DNA from: Arcicella sp034519515
Lineage (GTDB): Bacteria > Bacteroidota > Bacteroidia > Cytophagales > Spirosomataceae
Direction: 5' to 3'
NCBI GenBank assembly: GCA_034519515.1
Contig: JAXHOK010000038.1
Coordinates: 1-64,000 of the forward strand
Length of the DNA stretch: 64,000 bases
A program made the translations under genes and the position numbers. Numbering within the stretch: the first letter of the stretch is position 1; each line of letters begins with the position of its first letter. The notes beneath the pieces are model-generated. The model was not told the DNA's origin. It made no database searches and saw only the letters and a program-made list of their open reading frames with translations. Of the stretch, positions 10,046 through 20,136 are shown in pieces.

Positions 10046-10088
10046 CTGGTCATAGTATAGTTTGATTTGGAAGTGGTACTATAATATT

Positions 10089-11409
10089 TTAGTTTGCTGG
10101 GTCAGCAGGAGTGTTTGGGTTTGTCAGTCTTTCCTGGTCTGGGTAAGGATAATAGTTTCGAGACCGTTCTGCTAAACTTGTTGGAGGAGACGGTCTTGGC
10201 GTTGACACTGTCTTCCAACCGTAAACCCGTTAAGAATAACTCCGCACAACGTTGTTTATACACTTCGTTCAGTAAGTCATCTTTGGTTTGGCTTCCCGTG
10301 TATGCAGGAAGTCCGGCATTCACACCGAAAGCATCGCCCGCCGTTTGAGTTCTTACGGCATTAATATCAATCAACGCTGCCGCAATATTAGGAGTGGCTT
10401 TTCTAAGATTTGCTTCTGCTCCTCTAACAAACGTACTTCGTCTGGTAAATAAGCAGGAATTGGTCGGTCGATGGCATCAAAAAAACCTACTAATCTTTTC
10501 AGCTTTTCTCCACCAACCGTAATGTCAGGAGCATTCAAATAAAAACCTATGCGTTTATCAGTAGTTTCGATTAAAGAAGCTGGCAAACCAAAATTTTCAC
10601 GTGGGGCATAATCCTTACTAATTTGAGCCGCAGTGAATATTGGATTCTGACTCTGGGCTGTGTAAACAAAAGATGATTTTTGTTAGATCACTGCATTGGC
10701 TGCTGTGATGGTTGCATCATAATTGCCAAGCATCATATTGTATCTGGCACGGTAAGTCTGAATGGTATTAATCAAATCAAAATCAACGCCAGTTACCCGT
10801 GTTCTAAATTCAGTGGACGGAGCAGTTGTCGAAACCAACGTTGCGGCATCATCCAACAACTTTACTGCTAATTTGAGGGCTTCCGTTCGGTCTGAAAAAG
10901 TTGATGCACCTGATTTGTCAGTTTGTAATGGCATTTTTTCAAATGAAGTTGCCAAACCACCCAAAGCCATTGCCTTGAACAAATGAGCGTGGGCAATCAC
11001 TCCGCTTCTCATTCCTGCATCACTCGCCAAAGCCGTAGGGGCATTTGCAATAATGTCATCGGCAATACCCATTACCCGAAACATTCGTGACCAAACGCCC
11101 AAAATATTTCCATTAAAAGTAGGCAAAGGCTCTTCCTCCTGCTTCAATTTCAATAATATTGGTAAACGTGGTGATTCCTTTTAATTCTCGGGCGGTAGTG
11201 CCTGGGGTCAAAATTAAAGCTCCCAGACCCAATGTTGAATAATTTTGACGTAAACCAACGCTCAATGTTATCAAACCATCACGAGAAGTTAAAATTTGCC
11301 CATCAGTTGGACCGTTGGGATTTTTAATGTCCATATTACAGTTAGTCAGCATCATGGCGCTTGACATCACTAAAAGGCTGGATGTAAATATTTTTATGTT
11401 GAATTTCAT
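10089..11409 (-). pseudogene. SusD/RagB-like lipoprotein, frameshifted
   Basis: The N-terminus starts at 11409 with a lipoprotein signal and NCNMDIKNPNGPTDGQ. The reading then changes frame near 11120-11150, meets an in-frame stop near 10680 (after NAVI), and shifts again near 10400-10420 and near 10200. Translating across the breaks recovers a complete SusD C-terminus, including RFGRPSPPTSLAERSRNYYP and the end NPNTPADPAN just before the stop at 10089. The original protein was about 435-440 aa, of the canonical SusD class, unlike the SusD-like 2 protein at 5219. At least four disruptions make it non-functional as read. It lies 60 nt after the equally damaged SusC. Confidence 0.85.
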
Positions 11410-11472
11410 ATTCTTTTATTGATTAAATAATGAATCATTTTAAATTGTATAAAATGATATTTTGCTTAGAAA

Positions 11473-14448
11473 TTAGCGGTTCAAACCAATAGAATACTGG
11501 CGTGGAATGGGAACTTCCACAAAGTCGAACCCTCTAACTGCATTTGACTGTCCCGCTGAATTGACCTCGGGTCCATATCCACTATAATTATCAAACGACA
11601 ACAAGTTACGTCCTGCCAACAGTATGCGAACATTCTTTAATCCTAATATTTTTGGCGTTGCCATGTATGAAAGAGATATTTCTCTTAATTTCGCAAAAGA
11701 ACCTCTTCTCAATAAAATTCTCAAAAATTCCAAAGTTTGCACTCGCACTCGTACCTTTTGGCACTTCTCCTCTCAATTCTTTTTCGTAACCCGCCAAACC
11801 ACCATACAAATCACGGTCACCAACTCTGCGGGTAAAATTGAATACATCAAAACCTTGCATAGCATCTAACTGAAAACGAAAGGTGAATTTCTTGACCTCT
11901 ATTTCGTTGATAAGAGAATATAATGCAGTTGGGTTTGGATTTCCAATTACTTTACTCAATATCGCTCCGCTTGGTTGTCAAGCGGCATTTCTTCCAATGG
12001 TTGATTGACCATTGGGTAATTGAGTACCTCTTTCACGTTGTGGCAAACCCGTTGGGGTAAGCAATAATGAACCGTCTGGTTTACGAGCAAAAAATGTTGA
12101 ATAAAATGCTCCCAAAGAATATCCATTCACCGCCGCTACTTGTCCAAATCCACCCGCAAATGGTAAAACTCCATTTCCTTCAACACCATCAATCACGTTT
12201 TTATTTTGTGAGTAAGTAATAGTGGCTGTCCATTTCAAATCTTTACTCTGAACTGGAATAGCTCTTACTAACATTTCAAAACCATCATTTGTCATAGAAC
12301 CAATATTCACAAAACGGTTATTATAACCCGTTGTTGGGGCTAAGGTACGGTTCAAGATAAGGTCTTTCACCGTTTTATTGTAGTACGTGAATTCTACTCC
12401 GATTCTATCTTTCAACAAACTAAAATCTGCTCCAATTTCCAATTCAGTTTGTCTTTCTGGTTTCACCGTAAAATTACCCAACGTTGAAGGGGCTAAATAA
12501 CCATTTAATCCTGCCGTCGTTACGGGTGAATAATTGGTAAAACGGTCATACGCACCGATAGCGGTTAAATTACCAGCCTGCCCCCAGGCGGCTCTTAACT
12601 TGAAATTTGGTAAAGCGTTTCCTAAACTATTTTTCCAGAAAGATTCATTTGAGATAATATATGAACCACTTACTTTTGGATAAAACTGCCAACGATTATC
12701 AATTCCATAAACCGATGCAGCATCCCAACGACCAGCACCCGTCAAGTATAATTTATTGGCAATACCAAAAGTTTGCTGAACAAAAACACCCGCAAAAGCT
12801 CTTTCAGAACGGCTTTCGCCCGCCACAATGGTTGCACCATTATTAACGGTTTCGCCAAAAATACCTAATTGTTGAGCGTTAATTGCGGTTGTTTGAGAAC
12901 GGTCGTACTGAATTGTTCCACCCACACCCGTTGTTGATTCAATGGATTCTCCAAATTTTGTTTGGTAACGAATATTCAAATCATTGTTCAATTGTAAAAC
13001 GTTAGCATCCGCCCGACGTGACAAACCCGCATTATAACTTGGCGTTGTGTTCACGGGAGGAATATAGGCAGTGCCAAGTTGTGTGTAGGTATCTAAACCA
13101 AAAGTGTAATCAATACCCAATCCTGCAACTGGTAATAAATTCAACTGAACATCGCCCGTAAAACGTGACGTACTTTGTTTAAATTTAAAACGGTCAATGG
13201 CTTCTAATGGATTGGTTCTGCGAAGAACAGCCACAGGAGCAGTTGATGGGAAATACCAGTAGTTTCATTTTTTGGCGGGATTTACGAAGTTATTAGAAAA
13301 AATAAATCCAGTTAAAGCACCATAAGCCTCGTTGGTTCGCCATTGGGGATTTGTTTGAACTACTGGTATAATTACCGCCAACCGTGAGTGTTGTGCCCAT
13401 TTATTGAGATTTTGTCCAACTCTCATTCTCACATTGGCTCGGTCAAAGTCAGAACCTTTGATAATTCCTTGATTTTGGAACATCGAACCAGAGAAAAAAT
13501 AATTAGCGTTCTGATTACCCCCTGAAACCGACAAATACTGTTCGTTACCCATAGCTTGGCGAAAAATATCTTTTTGATAATCATAGCGAGTAACGTTGTT
13601 TGAGCTAAGTTGTGTACTGGTATTATTGAAAGGTTGTAATATTGAAGGCAAAGTTTTACGAACCTATTCTGAAATGAAGAAAACAACTCTGCTTTGTATT
13701 TTTACCTTTTTTGAGAAAAGTCTGAACTACACCATTACTGGCTCTTGAACTATAAATGGGGCGGTGGCGTACTTAATCACCTCAATCCTTTCGATATCGT
13801 TGGGGTTCAAATCACCAAAGCGGTTTGGGGTGTATTCCTCACGAATCTAATAATTCACGTGTGAATCGTTGTTTTGCAATTACACCATAATAATGTATGG
13901 AGGGTCGGAAGGACCTGCAATCATTGGTCCACGCAAACGTACACTCATCCATATGGATTTAGAGTTTTTGAGTGATCTGACCTGTTGCTGGACAGTGCTT
14001 GATCAATTGAAGTTGCCACGGAATATTGTAAATCCTTTGTTTTTAATACAGAAACGGCATTTCCTAACTGTTTTTTACTGGTTGCAACAGATGTTCCCGT
14101 AACAATTACTTCGTCAAGACTCATTCCATCTTCAATCAAAGTAACATCAACGTTCAAATCGTTGGTAGTGCCCAAAGTTATCTTCTTAGTCAAGGCAGAG
14201 AATCCAACCGAGCTAAAAACTAAATCATAACTCCCTGCTTTCGCTTTTACATTTAAACTGTAATCACCAGTAGCGTTGGCAGAGGTTCAAAAGTAGTGCC
14301 GCGCGCAAGCAGCCGTTGCTCCAATCATGGGTTGCACTGTTGGATCTGTATTTGTCCTGTGATGGTATGGTTTTTGTGCTATTGTTGTGAAAGAAACAAA
14401 AAGCACACTAAAAATTGCCAGCAAAAAAGTGGATAGTTTTTTCTTCAT
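11473..14448 (-). pseudogene. SusC-family TonB-dependent transporter, heavily disrupted
   Basis: Start at 14448 gives the signal peptide KKKLSTFLLAIFSVLFVSFT. Fragments in different frames then show a carboxypeptidase-regulatory-like remnant (14.1-14.3 kb), LDEVIVTGTSVATSKKQLGN, a damaged plug with VRLRGP (about 13.9 kb) and NDIE (13.8 kb), and long barrel stretches at 13265-13651 and 11978-13234 (418 codons open). The C-terminus is open at 11473-11748, ending in YSIGLNR. The 13.65-13.95 kb part is the worst: the conserved plug region has several indels within 200 nt. At least six breaks are needed. It is divergent from the DeoR gene and was probably its target. Decay is likely, but such a density of indels could also reflect poor base calling. 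Confidence 0.85.
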
Positions 14449-14676
14449 GGTATTTCTACAAGTGATTAAAATGTTGATTGCCTGTTTTTGCCAGATTTTA
14501 TGAATCAATAATTCAGAAAAACAAGCAAATTCATGCAATTATTTAACAAAAATAATAAAGAATTTGATTCAGAATATACACAAAATTATCTAATTTTATC
14601 ACAAAATTTTTTAATTACTGAGTATAACTGCTTATTGATACAGGGTTCCGTAAAGGAAAAACCGCACAAACACGCA

Positions 14677-15444
14677 ATGATTATTACTGAGAACAGACTG
14701 ATGCTCAAAAAAGAGCGACAAGCATTAATTATCAAGCAGATTAACCTTCACAATAAAGTTCTCTCGTCTGACCTTAGCACAGAACTGAATGTGTCGGAAG
14801 ATACCATCAGACGTGATTTGAATGAATTAGCTTTGGAAAATAGAATTGTGAAAGTTCACGGTGGGGCTTTGTCTAAATCCTATAATTTCACCGCTACTCA
14901 ACAAGAAACCTACGCTTTTGATGAGAAAAATATTATTGCTCAAAAAACGATTTCTCTTATCAAGGATGGTATGACGATTCTGTGTAGTGGAGGCACAACT
15001 ATTCGTACCATTGCCAATCAATTGCCTAATAATTTGAATGTTACATTTTTTACGGTAAGTCCTTTAATTTCTCTGGAACTGGTCGAACATCCCAATACGG
15101 AAGTGATTTTATTGGGTGGCAGATTGTCTAATTCTTCTAAAATCAGCGTTGGGGGAGAGGTAGTTTCCAAAATCAATGAAATTAAGGCTGATTTATGTAT
15201 TCTGGGAATTAATGGCATTGATGAAGACGGTATAAGCGATTCTGATCATGAAGTTGTACAGGTGAAAAAAGCCATGATAAAAGCCTCAAAACTATTGGTA
15301 ACTCCAATGATTTCTGAAAAACTGAATTCGACCCTACGTCTGAGTGTGAGTTCGCTCGATGAAATTGATTTTCTCATTACTGAACTCTCTCCCGAAGACT
15401 CTTCTCTCCAGCATTATGCCTCACGAGTTGGTGCTATTTTGTGA
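14677..15444 (+). CDS. DeoR-family transcriptional regulator
   Basis: A sugar-type repressor of about 255 aa from the ATG at 14677; an in-frame ATG at 14701 (LKKERQALIIKQINL) is an equally likely start, while the open frame from 14533 adds an AT-rich, unconserved stretch. The N-terminal winged helix-turn-helix includes LSTELNVSEDTIRRDLNEL and the family landmark VKVHGGAL. The C-terminal effector domain, related to phosphosugar isomerases, has ILCSGGTTIRTIANQL and DLCILGINGID. The gene is divergent from the broken SusC-SusD pair with 228 nt between starts, so it probably controlled that operon in response to a phosphorylated sugar; the regulator is intact although its likely target is not. Confidence 0.88.
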   Translation: MIITENRLMLKKERQALIIKQINLHNKVLSSDLSTELNVSEDTIRRDLNELALENRIVKVHGGALSKSYNFTATQQETYAFDEKNIIAQKTISLIKDGMTILCSGGTTIRTIANQLPNNLNVTFFTVSPLISLELVEHPNTEVILLGGRLSNSSKISVGGEVVSKINEIKADLCILGINGIDEDGISDSDHEVVQVKKAMIKASKLLVTPMISEKLNSTLRLSVSSLDEIDFLITELSPEDSSLQHYASRVGAIL

Positions 15445-15446
15445 AT

Positions 15447-15487
15447 AAAAAAAGCCTTGTTTCAATTATTGAAACAAGGCTTTTTTG
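15447..15487 (+). terminator. Rho-independent terminator of the DeoR gene
   Basis: AAAAAAAGCCTTGTTTCAAT pairs with ATTGAAACAAGGCTTTTTT, a nearly perfect stem of about 18 bp with a T run, starting just after the stop at 15444. Confidence 0.9.
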
Positions 15488-15520
15488 TAAATTGTGTTTT
15501 CAAAATAAAAATCGAAAGCA

Positions 15521-16456
15521 ATGTATAAAAATATGAAGTATTTACTGATTTTTGCGGTCTTCACTCAATCACTCATTTACTCTTTCAGCACCAAGGCACA
15601 GCAAGACCAAATGTATATTACCTATCCATTTATGCCCTTGAACATTAATCCAGCTTATGCGGGTAGCCGTGAAGTAGTAAGTTTTACGGCAGTTTATCGG
15701 CGGCGACCATTATTAGGGGCAGTCGGTGTGGCAACCACCTCACAGCAATACTTGACCTTCGATATGCCCATCGCCCACGATAAAATGGCAATCGGTTTTC
15801 AGGCTTACAATGCCGACCAAGTTTTCGGAACAAATGTAGGAGGCGTTTATGGTAATCTGGGACTCTACGGAGATTTTGCTTACCGTATTCAATTACCCAA
15901 CGATGGCAAATTAGCGGTTGGCGTACAGGTGGGCGTTACCCAAGTACCCGCAGTGTTAGGTCTGAGCGGAGGGGCAAATTTCAATTCAAGTTTGGGAGCA
16001 GGGCTTTATTATCACAATGACGATGCTTATGTAGGTGTTTCACTACTGAATTTTAATGCTGAGATTGGTTATAACCGTCCATTTTTCGCTACGGCAGGCT
16101 ACGTTTTTACGATTGATGATGAGTTTAAAATTAAAACGGGGGCATTGCTCAGAAAAAATTCAAACAGTGCGGGGGGAAGTACTAACATTGACCTTAACGC
16201 AACGGCGTGGATAAACGATAAATTTGGGATTGGCGTTTGGTATCAAAACACAGGTTCGGAATTTTCAAGCACAGCTTATTTGGGGTCTTTTCAAGTACAA
16301 CTAAAAAAACTTCAAATCGGATATGCCTATGATTTTTCGGGTGGCGGTAATCCATCGGGAGTAGGGGGTACGGCAAATGAAGGTTTCCATCAAATTATGT
16401 TTAAATATGAACTCGATGCAGGAAATGGAAAATCTGGGGTTTTTAAGTATTTTTGA
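15521..16456 (+). CDS. PorP/SprF-family type IX secretion-associated membrane protein
   Basis: A 311-aa outer-membrane beta-barrel protein. PorP/SprF proteins take part in type IX secretion or gliding and anchor or deliver particular cargo. The N-terminal signal (YLLIFAVFTQSLIYSFSTKA) is followed by QQDQMYITYPFMPLNINPAY, with the family's NPAYAGSR segment at about 44-51. Repeated amphipathic strands rich in Gly and aromatic residues follow to the end. The start could also be the ATG at 15533 (MKYLL). It stands alone between two terminators. Paralogues in Bacteroidota often lie beside one large cargo gene; here the nearest neighbours are thioredoxin-like proteins, so no cargo can be named. Confidence 0.87.
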   Translation: MYKNMKYLLIFAVFTQSLIYSFSTKAQQDQMYITYPFMPLNINPAYAGSREVVSFTAVYRRRPLLGAVGVATTSQQYLTFDMPIAHDKMAIGFQAYNADQVFGTNVGGVYGNLGLYGDFAYRIQLPNDGKLAVGVQVGVTQVPAVLGLSGGANFNSSLGAGLYYHNDDAYVGVSLLNFNAEIGYNRPFFATAGYVFTIDDEFKIKTGALLRKNSNSAGGSTNIDLNATAWINDKFGIGVWYQNTGSEFSSTAYLGSFQVQLKKLQIGYAYDFSGGGNPSGVGGTANEGFHQIMFKYELDAGNGKSGVFKYF

Positions 16457-16514
16457 GGATAGAGTATTTGATAATTTATCTTAATTTTAAAGGTTTGCTA
16501 TGTGTTGAGTTCAC

Positions 16515-16547
16515 AAGGAAGGCTTCGTTCGGAGCGAAGCCTTCCTT
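16515..16547. repeat. Perfect 13-bp palindromic hairpin
   Basis: AAGGAAGGCTTCG and CGAAGCCTTCCTT flank a 7-nt loop 58 nt after the PorP/SprF stop. It has no T run, so it resembles the other short palindromes of the window more than a standard terminator. Confidence 0.65.
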
Positions 16548-16576
16548 AAAAGTACGCATTTGAACAGTATTGCATC

Positions 16577-16612
16577 AAAAAAGCCTTTTTGAAATCATCA
16601 AAAAGGCTTTTT
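16577..16612. terminator. Bidirectional terminator between PorP/SprF and thioredoxin genes
   Basis: AAAAAAGCCTTTTTGA pairs with TCAAAAAGGCTTTTT and T-rich sequence follows on both strands. It separates two converging genes. Confidence 0.85.
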
Positions 16613-16634
16613 GGTTTTTATTCTGAGAATCGAA

Positions 16635-17978
16635 TCATCTCATTTTATCCAACGCCGCCGTAAATTTCTGTGTATCCATTTTTTCACGGAGAGCTACATC
16701 ATACGCCTTTTGTTCCACATTAAATGCCTCTTGTTTGTCTCCTAATTTCAGCAACAACTGTGCATAGGAATGAAAATTATCGGGGGTCTCAACCAACTCT
16801 AAAGAACGTTTTGCCCAATTCAATGCCTTCGTTAATTTTGCTTTGTCTTCCACCTGATCATAAAATGCTTTCACCACATCATTTAATTCATTAGAAGTTA
16901 AGCGAGCCATTGTATATTTTCCATAACGCTTCAATTCCTGATAACGAGCGGCTCCTGCACCCACTGAATCACGAATGCCCAATTTGTAGGCTTGCATAAT
17001 TTTTTCATATTCCCACAAATCTTGCTTTCTGATACTTTCAATCTGAACAAACATCACATACTGGTCAAGGTATTGCTCGGCCGCCTCCGTGAATTTATTA
17101 ACATCTTTCATTGCCAAATAAAAAGCTAATTTATTTTTGTCATTCACACGGTCAGCCGTATTGGGAAGTGATTTTAAGTTAGCAGCAATTGCCTGGTCAA
17201 ACAAAGTCTGATTTTTACTTTTAAGAGCCTGGTCAAATACTTCATTAATACTTTCAGAAAATGCACGGTTCACTTTTTCTACCCCACCTTCAAACAAACC
17301 TTCCGCTTTTTCTCTGAATTTCATTAATATGTCAAATGCTTTCCCATCAATTTTAAAGCCGTTGCTTACAATCAAACGCAAAGTTTTATCAGCTGAATAT
17401 TGGATAGGGTTTAATGACTTTACGTATTCTTCAACCAAGAATTTGTTATCAATACCACTATAAAGCGAACGTACCGCAATATATTCATATAAAAATTCAG
17501 AATCTTTTCTACCTTCATTGTATAATTTTTCCAAAGCAAAAAGGGGCTTTGCGTTAGCCTGGTTGTTCAAAACCATATCCGCCTCCTTTAATAAATCGGG
17601 AGCTTGTAATAAGCCTTCTTGTTTGTAAACTAAGTTTTCGTTGGCATCAACGAATAGGCAGGTTGGAAATGCGGTAGCACCATATCTTTTGGCAAGCGTA
17701 ATACCAAAGCCTTTTTCTGCATCAATTTTATAATTGATGAATCTGGCATTAAATTTGTCACCAACGGTAGGCTGTGTAAAAGTCTTCTTGTCCATCTCTT
17801 TACAGGGACCGCACCACGTGGTGTAGATGTCCACGAAGATTAATTTCTTCTGGGCTTTGGCTTGCATCAAGACATTTTGCCAATCATCTTGACGAAAAAT
17901 AATTCCTTGTGCGAAGGTCTGATTTAAAGTCAAGAAACTGATTATCAGACAGATGAGTGAAAGATAAAATCTTTTCAT
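16635..17978 (-). CDS. Exported thioredoxin-domain protein (copy 1)
   Basis: A 447-aa protein with a signal peptide (FYLSLICLIISFLTLNQTFA) and a thioredoxin fold at about 24-145. The active site is TTWCGPCKEMD (WCGPC about 54-58) and the cis-Pro loop is TAFPTCLFVD. The remaining 300 residues are helical and TPR-like, ending in a repeat that describes a typical tetratricopeptide pair (ALNWAKRSLELVETPDNFHS, then LLKLGDKQEAFNVEQKAYD). It should act in the periplasm, reducing or isomerising disulfides, with the TPR part as a partner-binding module. The next gene upstream on the same strand (18196-19422) has the same architecture, so the two are tandem duplicates, separated by an inverted-repeat spacer. 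Confidence 0.88.
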   Translation of the reverse strand: MKRFYLSLICLIISFLTLNQTFAQGIIFRQDDWQNVLMQAKAQKKLIFVDIYTTWCGPCKEMDKKTFTQPTVGDKFNARFINYKIDAEKGFGITLAKRYGATAFPTCLFVDANENLVYKQEGLLQAPDLLKEADMVLNNQANAKPLFALEKLYNEGRKDSEFLYEYIAVRSLYSGIDNKFLVEEYVKSLNPIQYSADKTLRLIVSNGFKIDGKAFDILMKFREKAEGLFEGGVEKVNRAFSESINEVFDQALKSKNQTLFDQAIAANLKSLPNTADRVNDKNKLAFYLAMKDVNKFTEAAEQYLDQYVMFVQIESIRKQDLWEYEKIMQAYKLGIRDSVGAGAARYQELKRYGKYTMARLTSNELNDVVKAFYDQVEDKAKLTKALNWAKRSLELVETPDNFHSYAQLLLKLGDKQEAFNVEQKAYDVALREKMDTQKFTAALDKMR

Positions 17979-18071
17979 TTCTTTTTAATGGGTTGGATAA
18001 ATTCATGAGGGCGAAGTTTTTGGCGGTAAACATCTATTTAAAACAAAGTAATTTTCAAAAAAAGTGCCAAA

Positions 18072-18208
18072 GTTTAATTTGGTAATGAGTTAATTTGGAA
18101 ATTTGAAAATGAACTTAATTTGGAAGTTTGAAAATGTGTCAATTTGAAAGTTAGTTGATGTGGAAGTTAATTTTCAAATTAACCAATTTTTAAATTCATT
18201 TTCTCATT
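18072..18208. repeat. Inverted repeat array built from TTAATTTGGAAATTTGAAAAT-like words
   Basis: The left part holds several imperfect direct copies of a word of the type AATTTGGAAGTTTGAAAATG. The right arm (18160-18205) holds the complement (TTAATTTTCAAATTAACC), so the segment can fold. The right arm runs across the last codons and stop of the thioredoxin gene at 18196, meaning the end of that protein is made of repeat sequence. Confidence 0.7.
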
Positions 18209-19422
18209 ACAGAAAGCTCATTCTCCAGCAAACTCAAATAATCACTTTCGGACTTTTCTTGCTTCGCTAAGACTAATGCTCTCTCCATCAAACGGATGGC
18301 TTCTTTTTTGTTGTTCAAAGTAAATAAAATTCTGGAATATATTTCACTATTAAATGATTTTTCTTCTATTTCCAACGATTTTTTAATCCAAGTGGCTGCT
18401 TTTTCTAATTTTTCTCGCTCTGTGAAGCGTTCTGCTACAAAACGACTGGCTTTTTTGATTTTTTGTTGGTACTGTTCTTTCAATTCTGGCATATTTCTGA
18501 AAGCGGACATATCTTTTTTCAAAATGTAAGTGTCCATGAAAAAATCAGCCGTTGTAAAGAATTTTTCGGGTTGATTAGTTAGCATTAAATAATTCATTTT
18601 TGCTTCCGTATTCCACTCGTTGGCTTCGGCGAACGTTTTGCTCAATCTTCCATTGGTTGCCAATACATCATTCAACAATTTCTCGTTCTTTTGGTTTGCA
18701 GCTTTGTTCAGATTTTGTGAAATAATGCCCTTGATTTTACGGTAAAATTTTTCTTCACTTTTACGAGCCATTAAATAGTCAAAAGCCCGTCCTCGCAATA
18801 AAGACGCATTTTCTAAAATAAGTTGCTGAACGTTTGCAGAATTTTGCTGTTCAAGTGAGATTTTATTGAGATATTCATCCAAAACTATCCCATTATCCAT
18901 CTTTTGCAAGGCTCTCACTTTCAGATAATCCAATAAAAAATTAACATCCCGTTTTCCTTTCAAATAAGCCTGTTCCAAATCATCATCTGTACCACTGATT
19001 TCGTTTCTAACTCTCACTTTTTCAGCGGCTTCCAAGAGTTTATTCGCTGGGCGAAAACCCTCCAATTTCAGAATTACATTCCATTCAGCATCCAAAAACA
19101 TACTGGTTGGGTAACTCTCCAGTTCAAAATATTCTACCAAATCTCTTCCTTCGCCTTTTTCTCCATCAATTTTATAGCAAATAAAGTTTTCATTGAAGAT
19201 TTTGCCCACTTGCGAATTTGTAAAAACCTCGGCATCCATTTGTTTACAAGGTCCGCACCAAGTGGTAAAAATATCTACGTAAACTAACTTTTTTTCGGAT
19301 TTTGCTTTATTCAAAATACTTTCAAAACTGCCTTTTTGCCAAACAATACTTTGGGCAGAAAGGTAGGAATTTGAAAAACATATTGTTATAAAAGTTAAAT
19401 ATTGTCTAATTTGCATTTTCAT
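18196..19422 (-). CDS. Exported thioredoxin-domain protein (copy 2)
   Basis: About 408 aa from the ATG at 19422 (MKMQIRQYLTFITICFSNSY), preferred to the frame start at 19449 because it puts the signal peptide at the N-terminus. The thioredoxin domain carries TTWCGPCKQMDAEVFT and the cis-Pro loop ESYPTSMFLD; a helical TPR-like C-terminal part follows (KAATWIKKSLEIEEKSFNSE, then LNNKKEAIRLMERALVLAK). Same domain order and similar length as the copy at 16635-17978, with clear but limited sequence similarity, so an old duplication. Its stop codon lies inside the right arm of the array at 18072-18208. Probably a periplasmic disulfide oxidoreductase; its client is unknown. Confidence 0.86.
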   Translation of the reverse strand: MKMQIRQYLTFITICFSNSYLSAQSIVWQKGSFESILNKAKSEKKLVYVDIFTTWCGPCKQMDAEVFTNSQVGKIFNENFICYKIDGEKGEGRDLVEYFELESYPTSMFLDAEWNVILKLEGFRPANKLLEAAEKVRVRNEISGTDDDLEQAYLKGKRDVNFLLDYLKVRALQKMDNGIVLDEYLNKISLEQQNSANVQQLILENASLLRGRAFDYLMARKSEEKFYRKIKGIISQNLNKAANQKNEKLLNDVLATNGRLSKTFAEANEWNTEAKMNYLMLTNQPEKFFTTADFFMDTYILKKDMSAFRNMPELKEQYQQKIKKASRFVAERFTEREKLEKAATWIKKSLEIEEKSFNSEIYSRILFTLNNKKEAIRLMERALVLAKQEKSESDYLSLLENELSVMRK

Positions 19423-19483
19423 ATTTGAGTGGGTTCGGGTTAAGTACACCTAAAAAAAATATCTCCAAAATTTCTGAAATGGG

Positions 19484-19553
19484 ATTCGTCAGATTTATGG
19501 ATTTTTTCGATTAAAATTGGGCTCAATCCCAAAAATCCTAAAATCTGACGAAT
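19484..19553. repeat. Inverted repeat with ATTCGTCAGATTT arms
   Basis: ATTCGTCAGATTTATGGATTT (left) pairs with AAATCCTAAAATCTGACGAAT (right). It lies 60 nt upstream of the second thioredoxin gene and may include its leader. Confidence 0.7.
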
Positions 19554-19660
19554 TCAAATTCAGACAGTGGAGCTGTTTAAATTTTTCGTTTTGATTGGAA
19601 ATTGAATTCATTTTCAATCTATCAGGTTAGAGATGAAACTATTTTACAACGAAAGGAATA

Positions 19661-19820
19661 AGTAACGTGTAAACAATAAGTTGGCGTTTTTGTCAAGCCT
19701 TTTTGGCGTAATCCTTCCCAACTTTTTCGTTAAATAGCGTTGCTATTCGCCTCAAAAGTTAGTTGTCTTACGCCAAAATGGCTAAGACAAATTACACCAA
19801 CTTATTATTTACACGTTACT
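19661..19820. mobile_element. Foldback (MITE-like) element, copy 1, 160 bp
   Basis: The ends are 24-nt inverted repeats differing at one base: AGTAACGTGTAAACAATAAG at left, and at right the complement of AGTAACGTGTAAATAATAAG. Inside, GGCGTAA/TTACGCC and other pairs continue the fold to a central AATAGCGTTGCTATT hairpin. The second copy at 20128-20319 has related ends and the same AGCGnTGCTA apex. No open frame is inside. Confidence 0.8.
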
Positions 19821-19902
19821 AAGTTTAAATAGCTTCAATAAATTTCTTACTAATTTCATTCTAATCAACAGTGTATTACTCCAAATCTAAAACTCAAAAA
19901 CA

Positions 19903-20136
19903 ATGCCCAAGTTCCAAGATATTGACGATTTTGTTCTGAATGCAGATAGAAATTTACGTCCACTATTATCTCAAATTCGTAACACAATCATGGTTTCGCA
20001 TCCACAGATACGTGAGCAAATTGCGTGGAATTCACCTTTTTTCTATTGCTTCGACCATCTTTGTTACTTATCAATTATCAAGAGAACCAAAGGCGTTGAA
20101 GTTTGTTTCGCCAAGGGATTTTACATAAGGAACTGA
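19903..20136 (+). pseudogene. DUF1801-domain protein, truncated by a foldback element
   Basis: 77 codons remain. PKFQDIDDFVLN and REQIAWNSPFFYC, with VEVCFAKGF, match the first two thirds of DUF1801 proteins (YdhG/YjhX-like, usually 110-140 aa). The reading ends inside the left end of the element at 20128-20319. Beyond that element, at about 20327-20374, one frame reads VNNKEIIEVMCIIVE before a stop, which looks like the missing C-terminal helix of the family. The simplest reading is an element insertion with some loss of sequence. The function of DUF1801 is unknown. Confidence 0.7.

Noticed and set aside
14533..14676. N-terminal extension of the DeoR protein
   Set aside because: The frame is open to 14533, but this part is AT-rich, overlaps the divergent leader and shows no conservation; the starts at 14677 or 14701 fit the family.
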